Under the pieces are notes generated by a model, which was not told the origin of the DNA, made no database searches, and was given only the letters and a program-made list of their open reading frames with translations. Shown one piece after another: positions 1-10,940 of a stretch of 64,000 bases of DNA (position 1 is the first letter of the stretch; each line of letters opens with the position of its first letter). Position numbers and translations under genes: made by a program. The DNA is from Juglans regia (lineage: Eukaryota > Streptophyta > Magnoliopsida > Fagales > Juglandaceae): assembly GCF_001411555.2 (NCBI RefSeq), contig NC_049903.1, positions 31,351,083 through 31,415,082 on the forward strand, given 5' to 3'.

Positions 1-1302
1 ACATATGATCCCCAACTAAAGTCAATAATTATAAATTCCCTATATATCATGTGTATAGAAATTACAATTCAAGAACTAAAGGGAACTCCAATTACATTTA
101 AACGCGTAAAATCTTGTTTCTCAAAAGGCGGCGATCGAAGAAATCAACGACGAATAGCAAGGTCAATTTCGGGTACTGACGATTACTTGCAGAGATGATC
201 ATTTGAGTCGCAAGAAATCAAGAATTCAATAAACTAAGCTGGTACCTATATATTTCAATTTTAACTAGTACGTAACTTCAACTATACAATATGATAAGTT
301 CATGCGACCTTTGAGTACAACAAGGGAAAAGTTCATCTTATCCAGTTCATGATCTTAAAACATGCATGCTTTAAATATGATTGAATTAGGCACCTTAAAG
401 CATATAAATATGATCTTAATTCACGTCTTTCAGGCCTATTAATGCATTTCATGATCTGAAAACATCATGTACAATTTGAATTATGAATCATAGATAAGTA
501 TGTTTTATAGATTAATTATGCAAAATAAACGTGATGATAACCCTAGTTCTAATTAATAAATCCAAGGGAAAAGGAACACTTTTTGAGCGTTTTTCTTTTC
601 TAATCTACATATCCTATATACGTACGAACATATAAACAATATTATTAAAGAGTAACAATTTTTTTTTTTTTTTGGTTCTTTGTTCCTTAATTAATTCTCT
701 CTTTATATTTTTCCTAGATATTTCCTTTATTGCTTGTTAAACTACGGCCGCAAGTACTGAAAATCCAAATATATATCGAAGTCCTCCTAATTAAAGGTTG
801 CCGTCAATATTAATGATCGCCGATTCCCAGATCCTGATCATGTTCAATTACCTTCTTTTAAGTTTTCGATCAGAAATAGATATATATGAAATTGAGTGGT
901 ACTGCCGTTAATATTTAAGGCCGTAAATCTTGAACAATTAATTAATATGGATATAATAATTGAGCCAGAAGAAGCTTAATCCGCACGTGAAATGATCAGG
1001 CTCCATCTACTTAATCTGCATGAACTTCATCTTTTCAGATACTGAGATCAGATACTCATGCGAATATTTCATCGATCGATCGATTAATTCCATATATAAT
1101 GATCTGTTATATCTTGGGCCGGGGTTATATATCTTTCCATTTTCCAGTTTTTTATGTCTGCAAACTGAAACTGCGCAGGATGCATCTCTCGATCGGAAAT
1201 GGTCATACTAACCAGAGATCGATGCATGGCAGCCGGAAATCGTACATGAGAGATCAATATTTAGAAGCATCGATCTGTTTATTTAGAATCACTGTTTATT
1301 TA
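1..1302. repeat. Segmental duplication, left copy
   Basis: This stretch matches 13697-15013 almost base for base in the same orientation, with a few substitutions and small indels. One example is a block of about 25 bases at 14295-14319 that is absent here. The right copy lies upstream of the patatin-like gene, which runs on the minus strand, so this copy is probably the upstream DNA of a sister gene lying just left of the window. Homology ends near 1302, and the offset between copies is about 13.7 kb. The duplication itself is seen directly; the sister gene is inferred. Confidence 0.95.
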
Positions 1303-1425
1303 ACCAGTGGCAGCAGTCGTTCTTGTTGCAAACTTGCAACAGAGAATATGAATATGAATATCAATGAGTTGATCATGATCATGCCCGTCAACCACCACCA
1401 ATGTTGCCTGCGACACAGCACCAAC

Positions 1426-1680
1426 TCAACCGCCACCGCCACAACCTCCACCACCACCATCAACTGAAACCGCAGCCGTGGCGGAAAAAGTTGCTGCAGC
1501 TGCGACAGTAGCACCATTATCGGTCATATATAAAAACCAGGCCACCATCTCTTGAGCCTCCAACATGACTGCCTTTGGCAGCCCCACCTTGATAATCTTG
1601 GGTGCTTGAATAGTAGTCACCTCTTGATCTGGGGATAGCGGGCGCTGCTGGATATTTGTTTTCTTTCTTCTTACTCCTTT
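1426..1680 (-). other. Orphan GC-rich open frame, possible gene fragment
   Basis: On the minus strand an open frame runs from about 1680 to 1426 without a stop and ends in an alanine-rich and then glycine-rich tail. It includes the segment TIQAPKIIKVGLPKAVMLEA. A possible splice acceptor (TTAG) lies at its upstream end. GC content is higher than in neighbouring DNA, and the frame begins just beyond the point where the two duplicated copies diverge. I do not recognise the protein. It may be an exon or a captured fragment of a real gene, or chance; no start codon context or partner exons were found. Confidence 0.25.
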
Positions 1681-2201
1681 ACAGCGACTAATTTACAGGC
1701 AATGGCAGATAAAAATGAAAACAACGACTATTATATATACAGGCACAAATTGCATGCTCTATGTCAGCTTGCTATATATAGCTTAGATATCTGCTTTAGG
1801 ATAATGTCAAGTTTGTGCTGCATTAATGATCTGGTGTACGTAGTTTCCGTGATACAGGGTAAGATCATCCGCATAGATTATACGAAGAAATAATTAATTT
1901 TCTTGGTCAAATATTAGAAGATGCTGGCCGCGTAGATCGAGAATATATATTTTTTCAATATGATGATTGATTATAAATTAGTAAGATACGTGTAATGCAA
2001 TTAATGGACATGTTCATGAATTAATTAAGAAGATGATCATCTACTTAATTGATCTCCATTAAATTAACTTCACTAGTGATCATGACCACCATTTAAATAA
2101 CTATGAGGAAAGCAATGTGTATAAATTAAAACATCTATGCTTGTGATCTTCCAAACAAAAAATGTTGGTCTTGCAATTATATATGCAGTGCGTTGACTTG
2201 T

Positions 2202-2203
<2 letters not shown>

Positions 2204-2242
<39 letters not shown>
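2204..2242. repeat. AT microsatellite
   Basis: Near-perfect (AT)n tract of about 39 bases. Confidence 0.95.
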
Positions 2243-2256
<14 letters not shown>

Positions 2257-2981
2257 ATGTTTAATCCGGATCATGAAAAGCTTTGGACTTTTCATTGAAA
2301 AGGAAAAAAAACATATCGGTTCCTTAATTAAGTTTTAACCATTATTAACTTTGAATTAAAGTACGGTACTTCTGAGTTTGTAATTTCAATGTTTTATTAG
2401 TATTTGTGCGTGTTACACATATATGATAAATCGTGATAAGGGCCGGATTAAAATCCAAATAACTTACTGGCTTTAATGCTACTCATCAAGTCATCATCTC
2501 AATTCTTATAATCGTTCATGATGTAGCATTAGATGATTAGAGATTATTTGTTATATTTTACTTGTGAACCTATCATCTAATCTCATGTCATGGGATGATG
2601 AAATGATGATGAGAAAATGGATAATAAATAGATTTTTTCTTAAAAGTATAAAAATTTTAAGATATATTTACCATAAAATATTTGGATTTCTTAAAATTTT
2701 TATTGAATATTCAAACTGCATGCATGGAGTTACCTTAAAATATTCAAATCTTTTAAAGTTGTTATCAGAATCATAGGATTTGGAGTTGGGAGAGAAAGAT
2801 GTACATAAAGTGCTGCACCAGATCCTCACAATCGTTATCGAGTATCTAATGTTACTTATAATTCTCAATAAATCTTGTGAACCGGGGGGGGGGGGGTTAC
2901 GGCCCAGGCCCAAAGAGCTACGGAACCCCATACCTGACGTTGGCAAAATACAGGGTTGCACACTCCATTTCCAATTCTTAA

Positions 2982-3200
2982 GGGTAGGTTTGGGGGGTGA
3001 AATAAGAATTTTATATTTTGTTTTAGTGTTTAAAATATTATGTTTTAGTATTATTATTGTATTGAGATTTGAAAAAGTTGAATTGAGATTTGAAAAAATT
3101 AAATTGTTTATTATATTTTGTATGGAGATTTGAAAAACATGTAATGATGAGATTTATGAGATGAGAATTTTGTGTCTCATCCCATTCTCCAAACCTGCCC
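2982..3200. mobile_element. Tourist-like MITE (TTA/TAA target)
   Basis: A 219-bp element with 12-bp inverted ends, GGGTAGGTTTGG on the left and CCAAACCTGCCC on the right. It is flanked by TAA on both sides. The interior is AT-rich and carries GAGATTTGAAAAA and AGATGAGA motifs shared with at least seven other copies in this window. TTA/TAA duplications are typical of PIF/Harbinger-derived (Tourist) elements. Confidence 0.8.
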
Positions 3201-4110
3201 TAAGTCTCTATGGGAAGACGTGAGTATGAATTTTATTGTGGGTTTGCCAAAGACTCAAAGGAACAAAGATTCTATTATGGTGGTTGTTGATCACTACACT
3301 CCAAAATGGCACATTTTGTTCCTTGTAATAAGACACTTGATGCTTCTCATGTGGCTGATCTTTACTTTTGAGAGATTGTCAAGCTTCATGGTATTCCTAA
3401 GACAATCACTTCAGATCGAGATACTAAGTTCATGAGTCATTTCTGGCGTACTCTTTAGCGAAAACTTAGAACTAATTTTCAATTTAGTTCTACTTGTCAT
3501 CCCCAAACAAATGGTCAAACAGAAGTTGTCAATCGAAGCTTGAAAATTTTGTTGAGAAGTTTTGTGGGAAAAAATATTAGACAATGGGATCTCTTGTTAG
3601 CACAAGCCGAGTTTGCATACAATCGATCCAGAAGTCAAACTATTGGTCATAGTCCATTTTACGTTGTCTATGGACAAAATCCCATTAGTCCTCTACATTT
3701 GGCACCACTCCCTACTACCTAGCAGTTTAGTGGAGATGCAAAAGAGAGGGTGAAGTTCATTAAGAAGTTGCATGAACAGGTTCGAGATCGTATTCTCAAG
3801 CAAACTGAAGAGTACAACAAGCAAGGCAACAAGCATAAAAAACTAGCAGCTTTTAAAGAAGTGATTTGGTGTGGATTCATCTTCAGAAGGAACGTTTTCT
3901 AGGTGGACGTCATGCTAAGCTTAGGCCTAGAGCTGATGGCCTTTCAAGGTGCTTCAATGCATTGAAGATAATGCAACAAGATTGAGCTCCTAGGTGACTA
4001 TGGTGTTTCAACAACTTTCAATATTTCTGATGTTTTGCCCTATTATGATGAAGAAGGGGAAAGTAAGACTTGAGGGCAAGTCTTTTTCAACCAGGGAAGC
4101 ATGACACAGG
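3201..4110 (+). pseudogene. Ty3/gypsy integrase, decayed fragment
   Basis: Read in three shifting frames, this is the C-terminal part of a Ty3/gypsy polyprotein. Recognisable blocks are the integrase core (WEDVSMNFIVGLPKTQ, MVVVDHY), then TITSDRDTKFMSHFW, then HPQTNGQTEVVNRSL and GHSPFYVVYGQNP, then a GRHAKLRPRADGP block typical of the integrase C-terminus. At least one frameshift near 3305 and several stops (around 3457, 3720, 3900) break it. No LTR or upstream reverse transcriptase is visible, so it is an old truncated copy with no coding potential. The MITE at 2982-3200 abuts its left end. Confidence 0.88.
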
Positions 4111-4665
4111 AGTGTTTGAGGATCAGCCCAATGAATCAAATGAAGCCACTAAGCCCAATGACTCCAAAGACCAACTCATTACCCAGCCCCTTGACGTGTA
4201 TTTGTAAAATAAAAATAAAAATTTTAAAATATCATTAAAATATATAATATTATATTATTATTTTGACTTTAAGATGACTAATCTAATGTGAATTCATCTA
4301 GCCAAAGGTTAATGCTATAGCCAAAATTTGAAATTGTAGCCAAACTTTAGACTTGGCAATGGCTAGGACATTGCCAATGCTCTTAAGCCAAGAGAAAAAA
4401 ATTCAAACTCACCCTACATATAAGGAGGGAACTTAAAGTCAACGATTTAGACTATTCAACATCCATCTAATGATCTATACATGATGTTATTATATATAAC
4501 TCATTTAATTAAATAGTATACACATTTTTAAACTTTCATTCTTTGTTTTAAATTTTTATACATTATGAAAATTAAGATATACGAAAATAATTATTTATTA
4601 TATATAGTAGTACTTACCCTTAAAAAAATATTCCTAGATTCACCATTACATGCAAGCTATGTGTG

Positions 4666-4697
<32 letters not shown>

Positions 4698-4839
4698 TGC
4701 ACATACTGATCAATCAATCATGACATGATCTATCAATTGATCAAGAGAAGTAGTACCTTTGACTTTGAATATTATATGTAGCATACAACTCATGCAAAGA
4801 GCTTGAATGAGTACTTGAGATGCGTCAAATCAAACTTAT
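4111..4839. other. Intergenic AT-rich DNA
   Basis: No gene seen. A phrase around 4310-4385 containing several repeats of 'attgccaa/tagccaaa' may be the end of another small repeat, and a short AT tract lies at about 4680-4698. Confidence 0.5.
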
Positions 4840-6870
4840 CACGTTAATTTGGTTAATGAGTTTTGTGGCAATTTTCCATGAATGAGTTTTGTGGCAAAAA
4901 GCTGACTTTTTGTGAAAAAAATTATATTCCCACAAAATTTTGTTGTGGGAAGTTCATGGGATAAAACTCACCGGAAAATGTATTGTAGTCCACGAAAGGT
5001 TTAAATCATGGCCAATACCTATCTTTTTCCAAGACACTTCTTGTGGCAAGAGCCGATAAAATTTGCCGCAAAAAGACATCTATTTTCGTTTATGCTCGGG
5101 GAATATGTTCTATTACGACATGAGCTTCTCGTGGGTATTAGTATTACGCACTAGATTAGGTAGTGGGAAAAACACTTTCCACTAGCTTGTATCGTCAACA
5201 CAAGTATTGATCATACTTTTCCCTATGATGGGATCTTGTAGGAAATAGTTTGTGGGAAAAGTTTAGTAACCATGTTTTACCTACAAACACTAGCTTGTAG
5301 GGAAAAGTTATTTTTTTCCTACTAATATCGTACATAAACATTAGTCTTGATTTGTGGCATTTCTCACAAATTGTTAGCCAATGAATACTTTTGTAGGCAT
5401 TCTTATACAATGCAATCAAGTTTTGCATTTTCATTGAAGACAACAATAATCTATGCAAACACTCAAATTATGTACTTACCTAGGTATCAAATTAAATCTG
5501 TTATATAACATACTGCAATAAACACTCACAACCATATAACAGAATTTCATATCAAAATGTTACAACATTCCAACATGAACCAGTGTTCAATTAAGGTCAT
5601 GGAAATACATGATTAATGTTTGTTGAGTGTGAATGACTAGAGGGTCATCAGTATGCATATGCAGATACAACTTGGCTCCATATGCGACTAAGTATGCCAT
5701 TATGTAGATACAACTTGGCTCCAAATTAAACACATAGCTTCATTGACCTGTTTGGTACTTCAACTACTTTTGATCTACCCAGATGACTACCAAGTATCCT
5801 TTTCATCCACACATTTTAGGGCTGATAATGGGTTGATCGGCGTAGGAAAAAGTGAGAGAGGGATGCGAAGGAGCTGTGGGCGATCATGGTGTCGTGCCAT
5901 GGAGGTGGCTGCGACGGAGCCCTAGTCTAGAGAGAGAGATAAGGAAGATAATGGAAGGGAGAGAGATCTGAGAGAGGGACGAGTGGCATCACGTGGTGGT
6001 GGCGCTGCATCTGCAGTGGGGATTGTGAGAGTGAGAGAGAGTTCTCGATTTTTTTTTGGGGGGGCGGGGGCGGGGGGATACGGTGTTCGGAGGGAGGGGG
6101 GAGAGAGAAGAGAGCAAATAAGCTGGGAGGGGATAGGGATCTAAGTAATCCAATGGTGGAGATTAAAACTAACTATAGCCTAGAGAATTTCAAAAAAAAA
6201 AACTTATTTGTGGCGACATTAAGTTGCCGCAAAAAGTAGTTTATTTTCCCAGGCTTTGATTTCAAGTATTGATAAAGCATAATTTTTGCGGCGACACCAA
6301 GTCGCCGCAAAAAGTGACTTTTCTTCACAATTTTTCAATTGTCGAACGTGATTTTGTGGTAAAATGTTATTTTTTTTCCACGGACGCTATTTGTATCATC
6401 ATGTAAGTATTTTTCACCAACTTATGTCTTGGAAAAAGAACTTGTGGGAAATAAGCATATATGAGTTTTTGCGGTAGGTTTTTATCGCAGCAACAACAAA
6501 TCATCTCGAATAATGGAAAAATTCAGGTAAGTTTATTTGCAATGAGATAAAATCGCGCGCAAAAAGATAAATACCCGTTACAAATACTAATTACCCACGA
6601 CCAATCTATTATTTTTGGCAATACTATTTGCGACGGGAAAAAGTCGCCTCAAAGTACCATTTTCTTGCCGCAAAAAGTTTTATCCAAAGTACCATTTTCT
6701 TGCCGCAAAAAGTTTTATCCCACAAAGTTAATGTAGTTGTCGATGATACGACATAGTAAAAGGTCTTTTTTTTCCCACAAACAGGTTTTGTGTGATTAGG
6801 TAATTATTTGCCACGAGTTTATATCTTGGGAGAAAAAAATCATGACAAAAGACTATATTTCTTGTAGTAA
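4840..6870. mobile_element. CACTA-like non-autonomous element 1
   Basis: The stretch is full of short subterminal repeats in both orientations, such as TTGCCGCAAAAAGT, GTCGCCGCAAAAAG and TGTGGCAAAAAG. The right end is TTTCTTGTAGTA at about 6858-6869, the reverse complement of the TACTACAAGAAA type of CACTA terminus. A GA-rich block at 5850-6130 precedes the right subterminal region, as in the element at 25361-28577, so the two appear to be one family in the same orientation. The left boundary is not sharp. No transposase is seen; short open frames inside look like chance or captured sequence. Confidence 0.65.
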
Positions 6871-7413
6871 ATTACGAGCCTAGCTATTTATATATAATTA
6901 AGCTAAATCTGGCTGAATTTATGTGTCAATTAAGGTTCATTTAATTCAAGCCAACTAAAATCAGATTGCTTCATTTGAAGGGCATTAGAATGGACTTTTT
7001 CCTTCTAATATAATTAATGCCACATCATGACTTAGACTTGTAAGAAATAAAAACTCATAATTTGTGACGAAACTTCTTGTGTAGGTGCCATCGCTTAATA
7101 CGAACGATAATTTTCTTACTGGTTTTAATTAAGCTATTAGCTAGTGATGACATGACGTTGCTCAGTAAGATACTTTTTCTTAAAAAAAATGTCAACACAT
7201 TTCATTTTCGTACGTCTGATCTAATATTGAACAAAAACATGTCATGTTTTGAAGATCACAAATATCGCAATAAATTAATAAATAAATAAATAAATTTTAT
7301 ATGATTTTCTAATAATTAAAAATGTAGGTGCATGACTTTTTCACCATAATTAGCAACTAGTTGAAATTCTCATCGTTAAAATAGCATTTTAGTCATGAAA
7401 TTTTCCATTCTAT

Positions 7414-7448
<35 letters not shown>

Positions 7449-7959
7449 TTTATATATAAAGCAAGGCCGTGAATTGAAGAAGAGGTACGGTATACTTTAG
7501 AGTTTAGAGGTACTACTCCTCTTTAATTCAAAAAAGTTTAGGTAACTTATGGATTTATAACCATCTCATAGTACAATATTTGTATAATTAAATATTTTAT
7601 TTTTATATAACGAGGCTGGTACATTTGATATTTCATGTACATTTCATTATTAATCTTTAATTAATTAACTGTCTAGCTAGAATATTGTTGCCATTTCAAT
7701 GTTAATTTGGCTTTCCACATACATATATAGGCATGCGACTTTGTAATTTCCGTACATCAGAATTAGACAGCTTAAAATTAATTTCCCGTGTGGTTTTAGT
7801 CTTTCGGTGATCTGAATTTTCAACCAAAGTCTACTAATCTATTATACACACTAAAATCCTAGCACCTATAGCAATTGAGGGGAGAACTAACTTGATCAAT
7901 TAATTAATTATTCAGCTAGTTCGTAGCTATATTCATACGTACGTCATCATGAATAGGGG
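6871..7959. other. Intergenic, nothing recognised
   Basis: AT-rich DNA with an AT microsatellite at about 7421-7446. No gene, tRNA or clear transposon end was found. Confidence 0.55.
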
Positions 7960-8410
7960 TGCTATCCAAAAGGTTGGCCACCAGCCCCCCCGAGGGGGGG
8001 GGGGGTGTGTGTCGCCACCAAGGGTGGGTGTCCCCATTCAAATGTCAGGGCGAGCTAATAGAGATACTTTGGGCGACGACAAGAGGTAGAGAGAGAATGT
8101 GAGAAATGGCGACTAGATGGAGCTAGGGGTGACAGCAATGGTGACCACGGGGTATAACAGAGGACCTGAGGAATGGAGACTGAGAGAGGAAAGAGAAAAG
8201 AGGTACACGAGGGGGTTGGAAAAGGCTGTTTTGAAAATAAAATACGTGGTAAAACGACGTCGTTTTGGAGAGTTATATTTGAGCCGGGTTTGGACTTAGC
8301 CTAGCCCCAACCCTCGGCTTCCAAAGATGAGCGGAGCTAGCTTCACCTGCACACTGGCCTTGTGCAGATGGGTGCCTTAGATCGGCCCAAGTGAGGGGCC
8401 GGATGGACCG
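7960..8410. other. GC-rich island with G-run hairpin and 16-bp palindrome
   Basis: A GC-rich block in AT-rich surroundings. It has a C-run followed by a G-run near 7987-8005 that can fold on itself, GA-rich purine stretches at 8085-8210, and the perfect palindrome AAAACGACGTCGTTTT at 8251-8266. A 60-codon open frame (8117-8299) is present but resembles no family I know. It may be part of a transposon or captured exon DNA; there is no evidence of a functional gene. Confidence 0.4.
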
Positions 8411-8541
8411 AATGTGGTAGCCCACCGCCCACCCTTGAAGTCCAATAAAATACTATTAAACACGTACGTACAATACTCTTTTAACCTTGCATCTTCTCTA
8501 TTTTCTCCAAGGACGTTGCTACGTTCACAAAAGATTTTAAC

Positions 8542-8704
8542 CGAAATTCTTTACCGAGCACTTAAAATCTTTTTTTTATTTTTTATCTTTTTTTTTACTA
8601 TTTTTTTAAACTATTTAAATATTTTTTTTAAAATTAAAAAAATCATATATTTATTTAAAAATACTTACTTAATAATTAAATAAAAAAATGGGTAAAGAAT
8701 TTCG
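8542..8704. repeat. Small AT-rich inverted-repeat element
   Basis: Arms CGAAATTCTTTACC (8542-8555) and its reverse complement (8691-8704) flank an AT-rich core. Similar AT-rich cores ending in 'cttacttaa..attaaataaaa' occur near 9060-9210, suggesting a MITE-like family. No target duplication was identified. Confidence 0.45.
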
Positions 8705-9340
8705 ATATGTTCGGCATAATATTTTCCTTTGTCCAAACCTAATTAAAGTTTGTGGGCCTCTCGAAAATTAAATATTAATAAAAGATCAGTACCTGTCTTA
8801 GTTACATACGCAATATCGACCGAAGTGTAGAAATCTGACCTGGATGTGGCGCCGGGTCCTCAGTCACACAATCAGAATCAATACAGTCAAACATTGGCTT
8901 AGTCAGAGCTATATATATTATATAATATTATATAAGTCTTTAATTGCATGCAGTTGATGAAAGCGATCGAGCGTTCAACTTACGTCGAATCCAAGCATCA
9001 CGTACTTGCAACGAGACTTCTAATTATATATATGCCGCCCATCCTATATAGGGTAAGACTTCTATTTTTTTTTTTTTATTCTTTTCACATTTTTTAATAT
9101 TTTTAAAAACAAAAAATATCAATACATTTAAAATTACTTACTTAACCATTAGATAAAAATAAAAAAATAATAATAAAATTTTGACCAACGATCAATTAAA
9201 ACGATTAAACGTGCAGGGCATAGAAGCTTTTCCCTTATATATATAAGGTGATCAGCGATCTACTCGGCGCGCACTTTCGTATATTCATAAACTTGGACAT
9301 CAAAATATCAGCAAGAAATATATGAAATTGCATATATTGC

Positions 9341-9735
9341 TTAGTTTGGTTTTACAAATAGTTTCAACTTATCTCAATATCTAAATATAATGTAAATATA
9401 AATACTTTTTAATTTCAAATTTTGAAATTTTTAACTTTTTATCTAATCATTGCATGAACTTTTCCAAACTTCTAAACAAAATACAAAAAATAATTCAACT
9501 TTCTCAAATTTCAAAACAAAATTAATATTAAAAATATATTATAACAATATTTTAATTTTATAATATTTTTATTCAAATTTTTCTCTCACATTCTCCAAAA
9601 TCCCATAAAACAACTTAACTCAAACTATTTTATTACTATTCACATATTATTTTACTATTATTCATAAATTATCTCACTATTATTCACATATTTCTCATAT
9701 CATCTTATTTCATGATCTGTGTAATCAAATGAGGC
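9341..9735. mobile_element. Tourist-like MITE, longer copy
   Basis: Begins with TTAGTTTGGTTTTACA and ends with GTAATCAAATGAGGCC. The interior has the family's CATCTTATTTCATGA and TTCAAATTTC-type motifs. At about 395 bp it is longer than other copies and may be two overlapping insertions. Confidence 0.6.
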
Positions 9736-10593
9736 CATATTGTTGCTTTTTCTTGAAACAACTTGGGATGGTGACGTATTACATGTATTTTCACTAAATA
9801 ATATAAAAACTAAATTAAATGATTTATTTTAAGTTGACAGGTGCATGGAAAAAAAAAAGGTTGTACACCATATTTTGATATGCATGCATACAAGCAATGT
9901 GAGGAACAAGATTTTGTTGTATTTAATAATTAATACTTGAATAAATAAAACTTATATAGGAATGGGTCGACGTGCATTATCTTATATATTAATTAAGACC
10001 ACTTAGTAAATATTTTGTTGTATTTAATAATTAAGAAAATATTTTCATATTCAACTGCTTTCTTTATCAAATTGAATGAATATTGATATTCTGTACGTCT
10101 AATTTAACACTCAAAACTTATTTTATCAAAATTCTTAATTTTATATTTATAAACTGATGGAATGAATTATAACATTTTTTATATTATGAGAATCATGATC
10201 ATCAACTGGTTACATGTAAAAAAAAGATAATAACTCACACTTCTTTATTTATTTATTTATTTTCCTGAAAAGACAAGTCAAGCTATCATTAGAAAATCCA
10301 AACAAAATAAATCAGAAAAAAATAAAATAAAAACTCATACTTCATTATTTATTTAATTTTCCTGGAAAAGACCAATCAGAAAAATTAAATTATATTAATT
10401 TTCTGTAAAAAGTACTATCTATCTATCTATCTATCTATATATACTGGCCATCCGATCCCTAGCTAGAGGACAGTGAATCTGCATATAAGATATCTGCATG
10501 GCATTTGTGTGGGTGAAATATCTGAGGCAAAGATGCAGAAATACTGATGGGCAGTGAAACTAAGGAATTAAGGAAATCGAACTCATGATACAA

Positions 10594-10633
<40 letters not shown>

Positions 10634-10940
10634 TCATGCAAGAAGAATAGTTCCAAGAAATTAGTTGCAATTTGATTGAGAGAAAATGCTCATGTAAAAA
10701 TTATAGTTGGCAGGTAATTGCCTTATTTTTATTGATCACACCATAAAAAATCGAAGAAAAAATTACAGAAAATTAAATTACATATAATTTGGAATGACTG
10801 GGTCAAATGGTGGATTATTATGTGCTTCCACCTCAACCTTACAATAATTTTTTCACAACTTCCAATTACAAAAGAATTAAACAAATATCTATATATTCAT
10901 GACACAAACAATTTCTTTGATCGCTTAAATTAGTGTAACA
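9736..10940. other. Intergenic, 3' flank of the patatin-like gene
   Basis: AT-rich DNA with an ATCT tract near 10418-10440 and an AT microsatellite at about 10600-10630. No gene is recognised. The last few hundred bases before 10941 should contain the 3' UTR of the minus-strand patatin-like gene. Confidence 0.5.

Larger units (their letters stand above)
1303..2978. other. Intergenic, no supported gene
   Basis: AT-rich DNA with no convincing gene. It contains a GC-rich orphan open frame (1426-1680, listed separately), an AT microsatellite at about 2204-2242 and a run of about 14 G at 2883-2896. Nothing else is recognisable. Confidence 0.6.
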
